NCBI RefSeq assembly: GCF_025836995.1
Contig: NZ_CP107546.1
Coordinates: forward strand, 1,922,001 to 1,986,000
Reading direction: 5' to 3'
DNA length: 64,000 nucleotides
DNA from: Microbacterium sp. M28
GTDB lineage: Bacteria; Actinomycetota; Actinomycetes; Actinomycetales; Microbacteriaceae
Of the stretch, positions 7,851-21,028 are shown piece after piece. Position 1 is the first letter of the stretch. The number at the start of each line of letters is the position of its first letter. The notes beneath the pieces were generated by a model that worked only from the letters and a program-made list of their open reading frames with translations, did not search any database and had not been told where the DNA came from. Position numbers and translations under genes: made by a program.

Positions 7851-9056
7851 ATGGATTCCGTCGCCGTACGAGCGGGGAGGTTTCTGAGGGAAGCGCTCCT
7901 CACGGTCGCCGCGCTCGGCGGAGTCGTGTGCATCGCGCTCGCCGCGCTGGCTTTCGCGGGCGGCTACACGCTGATCATGTTCAAGACGGGGTCGATGTCG
8001 CCGACGATCCCCGCCGGATCGGTGGCCTTGGTGCAACGCGTTCCGGCATCCGAACTGGAACTCGGAGACATCGCGACCATCGACCGACCGGGCGCCCTGC
8101 CGGTGACCCATCGCGTCACCGGCGTGTCCGTGGGAGCGAACGTCGGCGAACGGATCGTCACGATGAAGGGCGACGCGAACGAGAGCGAGGATCCTGCACC
8201 GTACACGGTGACGGAGGCGAGAATCGTGCACGGTTCACTTCCCCACCTCGCCGACGTCATCGTCTGGTTCGGCAATCCCGTCGTCCTGGGTGGGATCACG
8301 GTCGGCGCGGCCGCGCTCGTCACCTGGGCGTTCTGGCCGAAGCAGCGACGCCAGCAGAAGGACGACGACGCCGGCGCCCAGAACGCGCTCGAAGATGCAG
8401 ACCTCGCGGCTGTGCCGCTGACGCGGCGCGAGCGTCGCGCCGCAGGGATCTTCGCGATCGCGGCATTCATCGCCGTGGCGGGATCGCCGCTCGCGACTCC
8501 GCCTCCGGCCCACGCGGCCGGCACGCTGCACCTGTCGTCGGATCTGTCCGGTACGCACATCCTGCACGCGGTCGACCCGCTGAACTGGCACCTCGACGTC
8601 GACGCGTCCGGTGCGCCAGCCGACGGCTCCCTGACGATCGCGCTCTCCGGGGCGGATGCGACAACGGGTTTCGAGATCATCGCGGAAGCCCGCTCCTGCG
8701 CATCCACGTGGACAGGGTCCGGGTGCGCGCACGGGGAGAAGCTGCTGCGAGCAGCATCACCCGTCGCCTTGGACGGCACCTGGGAGCAGCTCCTTGCGGT
8801 TCCGACGCCGAGCGGCGTTCACCTGCGCGTCGCGCTCACCGCTGCCGAGACCACGACGGGGCCCGAACCGGCGTCAGCGTCGCTCACGGTCAGGGCCCAT
8901 GCGGCGGGTGAGACGGTGGAGGCAGAGCTGAACGGGGAAGATGCGCTGGCGGGTACCGGTGGAACTTCCTGGGCGATCTACGCAGCGCCCGCCGCCGTGC
9001 TCATCGGGCTCGGCGTCGCCATGAGTGTCCGCGCCCACCGCGGGAGGGCTTCATGA
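7851..9056 (+). CDS. S26 signal peptidase (SipW/ER type) fused to a C-terminal wall-anchored domain
   Basis: A 401-residue fusion. Residues 1-165 are a signal peptidase. TM1 spans about 15-38, catalytic Ser48 lies in KTGSMSPTIP, and His86 in PVTHRVTG gives the Ser/His dyad of the SipW/ER class rather than Ser/Lys. MKGDAN at about 105-110 and TM2 (about 142-162) follow. Residues 196-223 form a second hydrophobic signal-like segment ending PPPAHAAG, then a beta-rich extracellular domain (about 224-360). An LAGTG sorting motif (366-370), a membrane span and a basic tail end the protein. A GTG at 7842 overlapping the previous stop is an alternative start. The fusion is unusual; stand-alone family members are about 190 residues. 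Confidence 0.85.
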   Translation: MDSVAVRAGRFLREALLTVAALGGVVCIALAALAFAGGYTLIMFKTGSMSPTIPAGSVALVQRVPASELELGDIATIDRPGALPVTHRVTGVSVGANVGERIVTMKGDANESEDPAPYTVTEARIVHGSLPHLADVIVWFGNPVVLGGITVGAAALVTWAFWPKQRRQQKDDDAGAQNALEDADLAAVPLTRRERRAAGIFAIAAFIAVAGSPLATPPPAHAAGTLHLSSDLSGTHILHAVDPLNWHLDVDASGAPADGSLTIALSGADATTGFEIIAEARSCASTWTGSGCAHGEKLLRAASPVALDGTWEQLLAVPTPSGVHLRVALTAAETTTGPEPASASLTVRAHAAGETVEAELNGEDALAGTGGTSWAIYAAPAAVLIGLGVAMSVRAHRGRAS

Positions 9057-9589
9057 ACGGCCGCCGGCAGCGCTTCCGCCTCGGCGTCGCCGCGATAGGC
9101 ATCGGCGCGCTGATCCTGGCGGGTTCGTTGAAGGCTGCGCCCACGGAGGCGGCTTGGGTGGATGCAGAGCTGGCCAGCAGCGCTGCGGTGACGGCGGCGA
9201 CACTCGCCGTGCCGACGGCATCGACCTGCGCACCGCGCAGCGTCCTGGTTCTCGGGTTGCAGGACTTCACGCTCACTTGGACATCCACTCAGCCTGGCGC
9301 TCAGATGATTCAGGTCACGCAAGGCGCCAACACGGGCACCGATGTCCAGGGCACGCAGGGAAGCGTCATCGCCCAGACCGGGAGCACGGGAACGACCTAT
9401 CAATACCGTGCGGTCGTCACGCAGGAAAGGCTGCTCGGACTCCTCAACCTTTCGTCGCTTCTCGGGGGCAGATACGTGGTCCGAATCTTCAACGGATACC
9501 CCGGAACCTCGTGGAGGTCTGCTCCGGTGACATACAACCTGGACGTCGTGCTGCTCGGCCTCGGCTCGACCTGCACGCGCGCCGCCTGA
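9053..9589 (+). CDS. Third small exported protein of the SipW-type locus
   Basis: A 178-residue protein. It has a basic N terminus, a hydrophobic core (about 10-28), then TEAAWVDAELASSAAVTAATL, the same alternate-signal signature as the two upstream proteins. The mature domain has a Cys near each end (STCAPRS and GSTCTRAA) that could form one disulfide. The ATG overlaps the stop of the signal peptidase fusion (ATGA), so the genes are co-transcribed. It probably belongs to the same exported assembly. Function is unknown. Confidence 0.8.
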   Translation: MNGRRQRFRLGVAAIGIGALILAGSLKAAPTEAAWVDAELASSAAVTAATLAVPTASTCAPRSVLVLGLQDFTLTWTSTQPGAQMIQVTQGANTGTDVQGTQGSVIAQTGSTGTTYQYRAVVTQERLLGLLNLSSLLGGRYVVRIFNGYPGTSWRSAPVTYNLDVVLLGLGSTCTRAA

Positions 9590-9591
9590 CA

Positions 9592-9646
9592 CGCAAAGAC
9601 CGCCGCGACTGAGAAGTCGCGACGGTCTGTCCGTGGTGTCTTTGCG
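9592..9646. terminator. Bidirectional terminator between the SipW-type locus and rbpA
   Basis: Inner stem 9597-9610 with 9615-9628 (one mismatch, GAGA loop). A competing outer stem is CGCAAAGAC (9592-9600) with GTCTTTGCG (9638-9646). It lies between convergent genes and can serve both strands. Confidence 0.8.
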
Positions 9647-9649
9647 AGG

Positions 9650-10003
9650 TTACTGCCCGCGGCGCTCCCGCAGCTGCGTGAGAGCATCCTCGAGAAGCTG
9701 CTCGGCCTCGTCGTCGGTACGACGCTCCTTCACATAGGCGAGGTGCGTCTTGTACGGCTCCGTCTTGGAGAGCGCAGGCGGGTTCTGCCTGTCGCGCCCC
9801 GCCGGCAGACCGGAGTGCGGGTGGTCGATCGTGTCGGGGATCTCCTCTTCGGGAAGACCCGCGGCGAAGTACCGCACCGTCTCGTTGCCGAGACCGTCCC
9901 AGTAGGACACCGCGATGCGGTCGGCGTGGTAACCGTGGTCCTGTTCGCCCATCGGGCCGGAACCGACTCGGGTTCCGCGGATCGCATTGCCGCCGGTAGC
10001 CAT
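9650..10003 (-). CDS. rbpA: RNA polymerase-binding protein RbpA
   Basis: This actinobacterial general transcription factor binds the principal sigma factor and core RNA polymerase and stabilises open complexes. The 117-residue length is typical. The N-terminal MATGGNAIRGTRVGSGPMGE segment, the central RbpA core (VSYWDGLGNETVRYFA) and the helical sigma-interaction domain (PALSKTEPYKTHLAYVKERR) are all recognisable. The ATG overlaps the secG stop by one base, so RbpA is translated from the secG transcript, an arrangement also suggestive of shared growth-rate control. Confidence 0.95.
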   Translation of the reverse strand: MATGGNAIRGTRVGSGPMGEQDHGYHADRIAVSYWDGLGNETVRYFAAGLPEEEIPDTIDHPHSGLPAGRDRQNPPALSKTEPYKTHLAYVKERRTDDEAEQLLEDALTQLRERRGQ

Positions 10004-10251
10004 CAGATCACCTCGAACTTCGTGATGAGGCCCAGTGCGACGATGGAGACGAACCAGGCCAGAGCGAGAACCACCGTGAAGCGGTTCAGGTTTCGTTCAG
10101 CGAGCCCGGACGAGCCGACAGCCGACGACATCCCGCCGCCGAACATGTCGGACAGGCCGCCGCCACGACCCTTGTGAAGAAGGATGAGGAGAGTCAGCAG
10201 GACGCTGGTGATGCCCAGCACGACCTGCAGGACGAACTCAAGAACTTGCAC
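10003..10251 (-). CDS. secG: Preprotein translocase subunit SecG
   Basis: A small accessory subunit of the SecYEG channel in the cytoplasmic membrane. At 82 residues it has two membrane spans (about 4-25 and 57-77) separated by the conserved HKGRGGGLSDMFGGG loop. The GTG at 10251 (VQVLEFVLQ) with AAAGG upstream was chosen; the longer open frame would add 28 non-conserved residues. It follows tpiA after a hairpin, as in other actinobacteria (gap-pgk-tpi-secG). Confidence 0.93.
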   Translation of the reverse strand: MQVLEFVLQVVLGITSVLLTLLILLHKGRGGGLSDMFGGGMSSAVGSSGLAERNLNRFTVVLALAWFVSIVALGLITKFEVI

Positions 10252-10303
10252 GTGAAAAGCCTTTCGCTCGGGCCGAAATGCCCGCGTAAGGGTCAAGTAT
10301 ACG

Positions 10304-10331
10304 GTGCGGCGGGGCCGCAGCCCCGCCGCAC
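10304..10331 (-). terminator. Terminator after tpiA
   Basis: A perfect 12-bp G+C stem (10304-10315 with 10320-10331) with a 4-nt loop begins 5 nt after the tpiA stop and separates the gap-pgk-tpiA genes from secG-rbpA. Confidence 0.85.
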
Positions 10332-10335
10332 ACAC

Positions 10336-11127
10336 TCATACGCCGACGTGCTTCTGGAACCGGATGATCGCCGCGAACTCGTCGACGACGAGGCTCGCGC
10401 CTCCGACGAGAGCGCCGTCGACATCGGGCTCACGCATGAAGCTCGCGATGTTGGAGGACTTGACCGATCCGCCGTAGAGGATGCGCGTGCGCGCCGCGGC
10501 ATCCGCGTCGAGCACCTCGGCGAGCACGCCGCGCAGCGCGGCGCAGACGTCCTGCGCCTGCTGCGGCGTCGCGGCCTGACCGGAACCGATGGCCCAGACC
10601 GGCTCGTACGCCACGACGATGTCGGCGGATGCCGGAACACCATCGAGCGCCGCCTTGAGCTGGCCTGCCGGGACGGCGCTCGCGCCGAACTTCTCCAGGT
10701 CCTCCGCGGTCTCGCCCACGCAGATCACCGGGACCAGCCCGTGCTTGACCGCCGCCGTGACCTTCGCCGCCACGACGTCATCCGACTCGGCGTGGTACTC
10801 GCGCCGCTCGGAGTGACCGATGATGACGTACTTGGCGTCCAGCTTCGCGAGGAACGCACCGGACACCTCGCCGGTGTACGCGCCGGCGTCGTGCGCCGAG
10901 ACGTCCTGCGCGCCGAGGGCGAACGGGATCTTGTCGGCGTCGATCAACGTCTGCACGCTGCGGATGTCGGTGAACGGCGGGAACACGGCCACCTCGACCG
11001 AGTCGCCTTCGTGTCCGGCATCCTTCAGCGTCCAGTGCAGCTTCTGCACCGTCGCGACCGCCTGCAGGTGGTCGAGGTTCATCTTCCAGTTGCCCGCGAT
11101 CAGCGGGGTACGAATGTTCACGCCCAT
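10336..11127 (-). CDS. tpiA: Triosephosphate isomerase
   Basis: This cytosolic glycolytic enzyme interconverts dihydroxyacetone phosphate and glyceraldehyde 3-phosphate. In its 263 residues, Asn-Lys in AGNWKMN (about 13-15), the catalytic His in IGHSERR and the catalytic Glu in AYEPVWAIGSG are all present, as is the phosphate loop YGGSV. It overlaps the end of pgk by 10 nt and is the last gene of gap-pgk-tpiA. Confidence 0.97.
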   Translation of the reverse strand: MGVNIRTPLIAGNWKMNLDHLQAVATVQKLHWTLKDAGHEGDSVEVAVFPPFTDIRSVQTLIDADKIPFALGAQDVSAHDAGAYTGEVSGAFLAKLDAKYVIIGHSERREYHAESDDVVAAKVTAAVKHGLVPVICVGETAEDLEKFGASAVPAGQLKAALDGVPASADIVVAYEPVWAIGSGQAATPQQAQDVCAALRGVLAEVLDADAAARTRILYGGSVKSSNIASFMREPDVDGALVGGASLVVDEFAAIIRFQKHVGV

Positions 11128-12332
11128 CCGAGCACCTCCAGGCCGGGGAGTTTCTTGCCCTCGAGGAACTCGAGGCTGGCCCCACCGCCGGTGGAGATGT
11201 GGCCGAACTGGTCATCCGCGAAGCCCAGCTGACGGACGGCCGCAGCCGAGTCGCCACCGCCGACGACACCGAGGCCGTCGACATCGGTGAGCGCCTGTGC
11301 GACCGCCTTCGTGCCGTTCGCGAACGCGGGGAACTCGAACACGCCCATCGGACCGTTCCAGAACACCGTCTTCGAGCCGCGGATCGCCTCGGCGAAAACC
11401 GCAGCCGTGTCGGGACCGATGTCGAGGCCCAAGCCGGAGGCACCGGCGGCCGTGTTCTCGATCGCGTCGATCGCGACGGTCTCGTGCGCAGCATCCGCTG
11501 CGAACGACGCCGCCACCACGACATCCGTGGGCAGGACGATCTCGACACCGCGCTCGGCGGCCTCGGCGATGTAGCCGCGAACGGTCTCGAGCTGATCCTC
11601 TTCGAGGAGGCTCGAACCGACCGCATAGCCCTGCGCCCTCAGGAAGGTGAAGAGCATGCCGCCGCCGATGAGCAGACGATCGACCCGTGGAAGCAGGTGC
11701 GAGATCACACCGAGCTTGTCACTCACCTTGGAGCCGCCGAGGACGACCGTGTACGGCCGCTCGGGGTTCTCGGTGAGCCGGTCGAGGACGCCGAGCTCGG
11801 TGGCGATCAGCAGTCCGGCCGCCGATGGGAGGATCTGCGCCAGTTCGTAGACGCTGGCCTGCTTGCGGTGCACGACACCGAAGCCGTCCGAGACGAGCAC
11901 GTCGCCGAGGCCGGCGAGCTGCTGCGCGAACGCTTGACGCTCGGTCTCGTCCTTCGAGGTCTCCCCCGGGTTGAACCGCAGGTTCTCGATCACGGCGATC
12001 CCGCCGTCCTCGAGCGCGGCGACGGCTTCCGACGCCGACTCGCCGACGGTGTCCCGGGCGAATGCGACGGGCTTGCCGAGCAGTTCGGACAGCCGCTGGG
12101 CGACGGGCGCCAGGCTGTACTTCTCGTCCGGCGCACCCTCGGGGCGTCCGAGGTGCGAGCAGACGATCACGCGGGCGCCGGCATTGAGCAGCGCGTTCAA
12201 GGTCGGCAACGAGGCGCGAACACGGCCATCGTCCGTTATGACACCGTCCCGAAGGGGGACGTTGAGGTCACAACGGACGATGACGCGCTTGCCCTCGAGC
12301 GACCCCAGTGATTCCAGGGTGCGCAGAGACAT
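11118..12332 (-). CDS. pgk: Phosphoglycerate kinase
   Basis: This enzyme transfers the acyl phosphate of 1,3-bisphosphoglycerate to ADP in glycolysis. At 404 residues it has the N-terminal [11 protein letters not shown] substrate loop, [10 protein letters not shown], the hinge [12 protein letters not shown] and the C-terminal nucleotide motif [10 protein letters not shown]. It starts 9 nt after gap and overlaps tpiA at its end, so the three genes form one operon. Confidence 0.97.
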   Translation of the reverse strand: MSLRTLESLGSLEGKRVIVRCDLNVPLRDGVITDDGRVRASLPTLNALLNAGARVIVCSHLGRPEGAPDEKYSLAPVAQRLSELLGKPVAFARDTVGESASEAVAALEDGGIAVIENLRFNPGETSKDETERQAFAQQLAGLGDVLVSDGFGVVHRKQASVYELAQILPSAAGLLIATELGVLDRLTENPERPYTVVLGGSKVSDKLGVISHLLPRVDRLLIGGGMLFTFLRAQGYAVGSSLLEEDQLETVRGYIAEAAERGVEIVLPTDVVVAASFAADAAHETVAIDAIENTAAGASGLGLDIGPDTAAVFAEAIRGSKTVFWNGPMGVFEFPAFANGTKAVAQALTDVDGLGVVGGGDSAAAVRQLGFADDQFGHISTGGGASLEFLEGKKLPGLEVLGWA

Positions 12333-12341
12333 GTTCGGTTC

Positions 12342-13352
<1,011 letters not shown>

Positions 13353-13416
13353 TCAGGTCTCCCTGTTTCTCGTGCGCTCGCGCGCTGTATTGATGGAGAA
13401 GTTCGTGGACGGCGGC

Positions 13417-13445
13417 GTCCCGACGGGCAGATTGTCCGTCGGGAC
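13417..13445 (-). terminator. Terminator of sodA
   Basis: A 10-bp perfect stem (13417-13426 with 13436-13445) and a 9-nt loop begin 11 nt past the sodA stop. Confidence 0.7.
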
Positions 13446-13456
13446 ACCCGTCTTGC

Positions 13457-14083
13457 TTACGACAGTACCAGCAGGCCGTTCGTCTGCTGGCGGGCGACGT
13501 CGAAGCGCTGCGCGACGTTCTCCCAGTTGGCGATGTTCCAGGCCGCCTTGACGTAGTCCGCCTTGACGTTGAGGTAGTCGAGGTAGAACGCGTGCTCCCA
13601 CATGTCGAGCTGGAACAGCGGGATGGTGCCCTGAGCGGTGTTGGACTGCTGGTCGAACAGCTGCTGGATGATCAGGCGCTGACCGATCGAGTCCCAGCTG
13701 AGCACCGACCAGCCGGAGCCCTGGATGCCGAGGGCGTTGGCGGTGAAGTGCGCCTGGAACTTCTCGAACGAGCCGAAGAACTCGTCGATGGCCGCCTTGA
13801 GCTCGCCCTCGGGCTGTCCTCCGCCGTTCGGCGACAGGTTGGTCCAGAAGATCGAGTGGTTGACGTGACCGCCGAGGTTGAACGCGAGGTCCTTCTCCAG
13901 CTTGTTGACGTTGGCCAGGTTGCCGGTCTCGCGAGCCTCGGCGAGGCCGTCCAGCGCGGCGTTGGCGCCGGCGACGTAGGTCGCGTGGTGCTTGTCATGG
14001 TGCAGTTCCATGATCTTGCCGCTGATGTGCGGCTCGAGTGCCGCGAAGTCGTACGGAAGGTCGGGGAGCGTGTAGGTCGCCAT
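13457..14083 (-). CDS. sodA: Superoxide dismutase, Fe/Mn family
   Basis: A cytosolic metalloenzyme that converts superoxide to oxygen and peroxide. It has 208 residues. The metal ligands sit in ELHHDKHH (His28), GGHVNHSIFW and LDMWEHAFYLDY, and GIQGSGW fits the Mn/Fe family. ATG at 14083 (MATYTLP) gives the usual N terminus; an in-frame ATG four codons upstream is possible. It has its own promoter (14169-14197) and terminator, so it is a stand-alone unit placed between whiA and gap. Confidence 0.96.
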   Translation of the reverse strand: MATYTLPDLPYDFAALEPHISGKIMELHHDKHHATYVAGANAALDGLAEARETGNLANVNKLEKDLAFNLGGHVNHSIFWTNLSPNGGGQPEGELKAAIDEFFGSFEKFQAHFTANALGIQGSGWSVLSWDSIGQRLIIQQLFDQQSNTAQGTIPLFQLDMWEHAFYLDYLNVKADYVKAAWNIANWENVAQRFDVARQQTNGLLVLS

Positions 14084-14168
14084 GTCGATTTTCATCCAAT
14101 CCGCGCCGCGCCGCGGCGCTTGCCGGTCCTCCGCGTCGCCGAGATGCGGCGCGAAGCAGACGATTTCC

Positions 14169-14197
14169 ATCCTACTGACGACAACGCGAGCCGTCAG
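14169..14197 (-). promoter_or_regulatory. sodA promoter, CTGACG - 17 nt - TAGGAT
   Basis: The minus-strand -35 CTGACG (14192-14197) and -10 TAGGAT (14169-14174) are 17 nt apart, the best sigma-A-like pair seen in the window. The predicted transcript start is near 14162, leaving a leader of about 79 nt before sodA. Confidence 0.6.
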
Positions 14198-14226
14198 GGG
14201 AACCTTCCGCAGATGACGAAGATTTC

Positions 14227-15204
14227 CTAGACGTCCAGCCCCGCGGGGACCGCTGCCTCGGTGCCGGGGATGCCTTCGACCTGTGCGCGCTTGTCGGCCA
14301 TCGCGAGGAGCCGGCGGATGCGTCCGGCGACGGCATCCTTCGTCAGCGGCGGGTCCGCGTGGTGACCGAGTTCGTCCAGGCTCGCGTCGCGGTGCGACAG
14401 ACGCAGCTCGCCGGCGACCTTCAGGTGGTCCGGGACGTCCTCGCCGAGGATCTCCAGTGCACGCTCCACACGAGCGCATGCGGCGACGGCGGCCTGCGCC
14501 GAGCGGCGGAGGTTGGCGTCGTCGAAGTTGACCAGGCGGTTGACGCCGGCGCGCACCTCGCGGCGCTGGCGCATCTCCTCCCAGGCGGCGGCGGTTCCGG
14601 CGGCGCCCATCTGGGTCAGGACCGAACGGATGGCCTCGCCCTCGCGGACGACGACACGCGGCATCCCACGGACCTCGCGAGCCTTGGCGGCGACGCCGAG
14701 ACGGTGCGCGGCCCCGACCAGCGCCATGGCGGCCTCCGACGACGGGCAGGCGACTTCGAGCATCGCGGAGCGTCCTGGCTCGGACAGCGACCCTGCGGCG
14801 AGGAACGCCCCGCGCCACAGGCCGGCGATCTCCTCGCGGGATCCGGTGGTGAGACGATTGGGCAGGCCACGGACCGGGCGACGGCGCTGGTCCAGCAGTC
14901 CGGTCTGACGCGCCAGGGTCTCCCCCGCGCCGATGACGCGGACGGCCCAGCGCGCTCCGTCGCTGGAGCTCGACGACTGCACCTGGGCGATCTCGGGGCG
15001 CACACCGTAGATCTCGGCGAGGTCGCGAGCGACGCGACGCGCCAGCAGCTCGGCATCCACCTCTGCCTCGACGGCCACGCGGCCCGCGATCGAGTGCAGT
15101 CCGCCGGCGAACCGGAGGATCGCCGTGACCTCCGCGACGCGCACCGTGGGCGGTGCGTTCCGGATGCTGACCAGCTCAGCCTTGACGTCGGTGGTTAGTG
15201 CCAC
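14227..15204 (-). CDS. whiA: DNA-binding protein WhiA
   Basis: A regulator with a degenerate LAGLIDADG homing-endonuclease-like N-terminal domain and a C-terminal helix-turn-helix. In Streptomyces it activates sporulation septation genes together with WhiB. The 325 residues show the family start [11 protein letters not shown], the AAGSLSEPG patch and the C-terminal [33 protein letters not shown] helix-turn-helix region. The GTG start at 15204 follows AAGGAG. It stands after rapZ without the yvcK gene that normally lies between them. In non-sporulating actinobacteria its role is probably in division or chromosome organisation. Confidence 0.96.
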   Translation of the reverse strand: MALTTDVKAELVSIRNAPPTVRVAEVTAILRFAGGLHSIAGRVAVEAEVDAELLARRVARDLAEIYGVRPEIAQVQSSSSSDGARWAVRVIGAGETLARQTGLLDQRRRPVRGLPNRLTTGSREEIAGLWRGAFLAAGSLSEPGRSAMLEVACPSSEAAMALVGAAHRLGVAAKAREVRGMPRVVVREGEAIRSVLTQMGAAGTAAAWEEMRQRREVRAGVNRLVNFDDANLRRSAQAAVAACARVERALEILGEDVPDHLKVAGELRLSHRDASLDELGHHADPPLTKDAVAGRIRRLLAMADKRAQVEGIPGTEAAVPAGLDV

Positions 15205-15249
15205 GACACTCCTTCTTGCTCCTCGCGCCGGATCGCGGCGCGAAGGACT

Positions 15250-15255
15250 AGCCTA
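15250..15255 (-). promoter_or_regulatory. -10 element (TAGGCT) of whiA
   Basis: TAGGCT on the minus strand lies in the 68-nt rapZ-whiA gap and would give a leader of about 38 nt with AAGGAG before the GTG start. Confidence 0.4.
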
Positions 15256-15272
15256 CTCGGCTCCGCCGCTGT

Positions 15273-16145
15273 CTACTCGCGGCCGAGGTCCCGGTGTCGT
15301 ACGTTCACGGCCACGCCGGGCATCTGAGCGAGCCGCCTGGCGAGCTCCTCGGACATCGCCACGGAGCGATGCTTGCCCCCGGTGCAGCCGATCGCCACCG
15401 TGGAGTGGCTCTTGTTCTCGCGCTGATACCCCTCGAGCACTGGGACGAGCGCCTTGGCATACGCGTCCAGGAACTCCTGCGCACCCTCGCGCGTGAGCAC
15501 GTAATCGCGCACGGCCTCGTCCTTGCCCGTCAACCCGCGCAACTCGTCGTTCCAGAACGGGTTGGGCAGGAATCGCATGTCTGCGACGAGGTCGACGTCG
15601 GTGGGCAGTCCGTACTTGAAGCCGAAGCTCAGCAGGGTGAGGCGGTGGCGTGCCGCCCCCTCCTCCGAGAACAGCTCGGTCGTCTTCGTGGCGAGCTGAT
15701 GGATGTTGAGGTTCGACGTGTCGATGACGATGTCGGCCGACTCGCGCACCAGCATCAGTCGGGACCGCTCCAGCCGGATGCCGTCGAGCAGGGTGCCGTC
15801 CTCCTGCAGCGGATGCGGGCGACGCACGGCCTCGAAGCGGCGGACGAGCACGTCGTCCGAGGCATCGAGGAAGAGCACCTGCACCGAGCCGCGTGACCTC
15901 AGCGCCCGCGCCACGTCCGGAAGATCATCGAAGAGATTGCGACCCCGCACATCGACGACCGCGGCGACCTTGGGCAGCGCTCCCCCACCGAGATCCGTCA
16001 GATCCAGCAACGGGCGCAGCATCTGCGGTGGCAGGTTGTCGACGACGTACCAGCCGAGGTCCTCCAGCGCGTTGCCGACCGTCGTGCGTCCGGCACCGGA
16101 CATGCCGGTGACGATGAGGAACTGTCCTTCGTCCTCGCCTGTCAT
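15273..16145 (-). CDS. rapZ: RapZ-family nucleotide-binding protein (YvcJ)
   Basis: A 290-residue P-loop protein. Walker A is GMSGAGRTT (about 14-22), with the Arg variant usual in actinobacteria. The family motif LGWYVVDNLPPQM and the C-terminal IGCTGGKHRSVAM are present. In Escherichia coli RapZ binds GlmZ sRNA and controls glmS; in Gram-positives YvcJ is linked to competence and its RNA role is unproven. ATG at 16145 follows GGGAGGGAGAA. It lies 25 nt after uvrC, in the conserved uvrC-rapZ-whiA order. Confidence 0.94.
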   Translation of the reverse strand: MTGEDEGQFLIVTGMSGAGRTTVGNALEDLGWYVVDNLPPQMLRPLLDLTDLGGGALPKVAAVVDVRGRNLFDDLPDVARALRSRGSVQVLFLDASDDVLVRRFEAVRRPHPLQEDGTLLDGIRLERSRLMLVRESADIVIDTSNLNIHQLATKTTELFSEEGAARHRLTLLSFGFKYGLPTDVDLVADMRFLPNPFWNDELRGLTGKDEAVRDYVLTREGAQEFLDAYAKALVPVLEGYQRENKSHSTVAIGCTGGKHRSVAMSEELARRLAQMPGVAVNVRHRDLGRE

Positions 16146-16170
16146 CGGTTCTCCCTCCCGTCGTCCAACC

Positions 16171-18068
16171 CTATCGACTGGAGAGGTGCGAATGGATCCC
16201 CTGGGCGAGTGCGGGTCCGATGCCCGGCACCTCTTCGATCTCGGCCGGCGTCGCGGTGCGAAGACGCGACACGGAGCCGAAGTGCTTGAGAAGCACCTTG
16301 ATGCGCGCGGCGCCGAGGCCGGGGATCTCGGCGAGGACCGTCGAGATGTCGCGCTTGCGCCTGCGGCGCTGATGCGAGATCGCGAACCGGTGCGCCTCGT
16401 CACGCAGGCGCTGCAGCAGGTACAGCGCCTCGCTCGTGCGGGGCAGGATCACCGGGAAGTCGTCGCCGGGAAGCCAGATCTCCTCCAGCCGCTTGGCGAT
16501 TCCGCACAGCGCGATCTCCGTGTGGCCGGCATCCTGAAGCGCACGCGCGGCGGCCGCGACCTGCGGCTGGCCGCCGTCGACGAGCAGCAGCTGGGGCGGG
16601 TAGGAGAAGCGCGGCCGACGACGCGTCGTGGCGACCTCGCCGTCCGCGAGGGGATCCACTGGCGCATCGTCCTGCTCGTCCGGCGCGTCCAGGTGCGCCA
16701 GTCGTCGCCGCAGCACCTGATACATCGAGTCGGTGTCGTCGGTCGTCTCGGCGATGTTGAACGATCGGTACTGATCCTTGCGCGGCAGGCCGTCCTCGAA
16801 CACGACCATCGAGGCCACGACATTCGTACCCTGCAGATGCGAGATGTCGAAGCACTCGATGCGCAGCGGCGCCTCATCGAGGCCGAGGGCCTCCTGCAGA
16901 TCGGTGAGCGCCTGCGTCCGTGCGACGTAATCGCTAGTGCGCTTCGTCTTGTGCCGGATGAGCGCCTGCTGCGCGTTCAGCGTCGCCGTGCGCATGAGCT
17001 CGGCGCGCTGGCCTCGTTGGGCGACGGCGATCTCGACCTTGCGTCCTCGTCGGCCTCGGAGCCACTCCTCCAGCTCAGCGGTGTCGTCCGGGAGCGTCGG
17101 AACGAGGATGCGTCGCGGGATCTCACCGTCGGCGGCCTCCCCGTACACGCGCTGCAGCACCTGATCGACGAGGTCGCCGGAGGAGACATCGATCTCCTTC
17201 TCGATCGTCGAAGCTCGGACACCTCGGACGCGCCCGCCGCGGATCACGAACTGCTGCACAGCGGCGGACAGCTCGTCCTCGGCGATCCCGAACAGGTCGG
17301 CGTCCTCGTCGGCGGGGAGCACGAGCGCGCTCTTGCCCAGAACGGCCTCGATGGCGGAGAGCTTGTCGCGGTACTTGGCCGCGGCCTCGTAGTCCATCGC
17401 CGCCGACGCCTCCCGCATGCGACGCGTCAGCTCGCGCAGGAAGCGCTCATCGCCGCCCGCCATGAAGGCGACGAAGTCGTCGACCATGGCGCGGTGCTCC
17501 TCGATCGTGCAGGTCATCGAGCACGGTCCGCCGCACTTGCCGATCTGACCGGGGAAGCACGGTCGCCCCGTCTGCATCGCGCGCTTGTAGCTGGCGTCGC
17601 TGCAGGTGCGGATCGGGAAAGCCTTCACCATCAGGTCGATGGTCTCGTGCACCGCCCACACCTTGGGATAGGGACCGAAGTACCGAGCTCCTGGAATCCT
17701 GCGGTTGCGCGTCACGATGACGCGCGGAGCCTCGTCGGCCAGCGTGATCGCCATGAACGGGTAGGACTTGTCGTCCTTGTAGCGCACGTTGAACGGCGGA
17801 TCGAACTCCTTGATCCACATGTACTCGAGCTGAAGCGAGTCCACATCCGTGCGGACCACGGTCCATTCGACGGACGATGCCGTCGTCACCATCCGACGCG
17901 TGCGCTCGTGCAGCGTCCGCAGCGGCGCGAAGTAGTTCGACAGCCGCTGGCGCAGGTTCTTCGCCTTGCCGACGTAGAGCACTCGGCCCTGAGCGTCGCG
18001 GAAGCGATACACACCGGGGTCGGTCGGGATCTCGCCCTGCTTCGGCTTGTACGGCAGCACGTCCGCCA

Positions 18069-18069
<1 letters not shown>
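16171..18069 (-). CDS. uvrC: Excinuclease ABC subunit C
   Basis: The nuclease of nucleotide excision repair, which makes both incisions around a lesion held by UvrB. Its 632 residues are in the usual order: GIY-YIG nuclease ([21 protein letters not shown], about 16-40), a Cys-rich patch ([13 protein letters not shown]), the UVR contact helix (about 205-240), the RNase H-like 5' nuclease ([22 protein letters not shown]) and C-terminal helix-hairpin-helix motifs ([27 protein letters not shown]). The ATG overlaps the uvrA stop by one base, so the two are co-transcribed. Confidence 0.97.
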
Positions 18070-20957
<2,888 letters not shown>

Positions 20958-20963
20958 CGAACA

Positions 20964-20969
20964 AGTCTA
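20964..20969 (-). promoter_or_regulatory. -10 element (TAGACT) of uvrA, leaderless placement
   Basis: TAGACT ends 7 nt before the GTG start, placing +1 at the start codon. No LexA-type inverted repeat (GAAC-n4-GTTC) was found; only a lone CGAAC overlaps the element. Confidence 0.5.
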
Positions 20970-21028
20970 CGAGGGGCCACGGACATCGGCCCCGAAAGCG
21001 CTCTCAGACTCCGGGGTTCGCCGAACGG

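Noticed and set aside
20958..20969. A LexA (SOS) box upstream of uvrA suggested by CGAAC near the start
   Set aside because: Only a half-site is present; the inverted GTTC half at the proper distance is missing.
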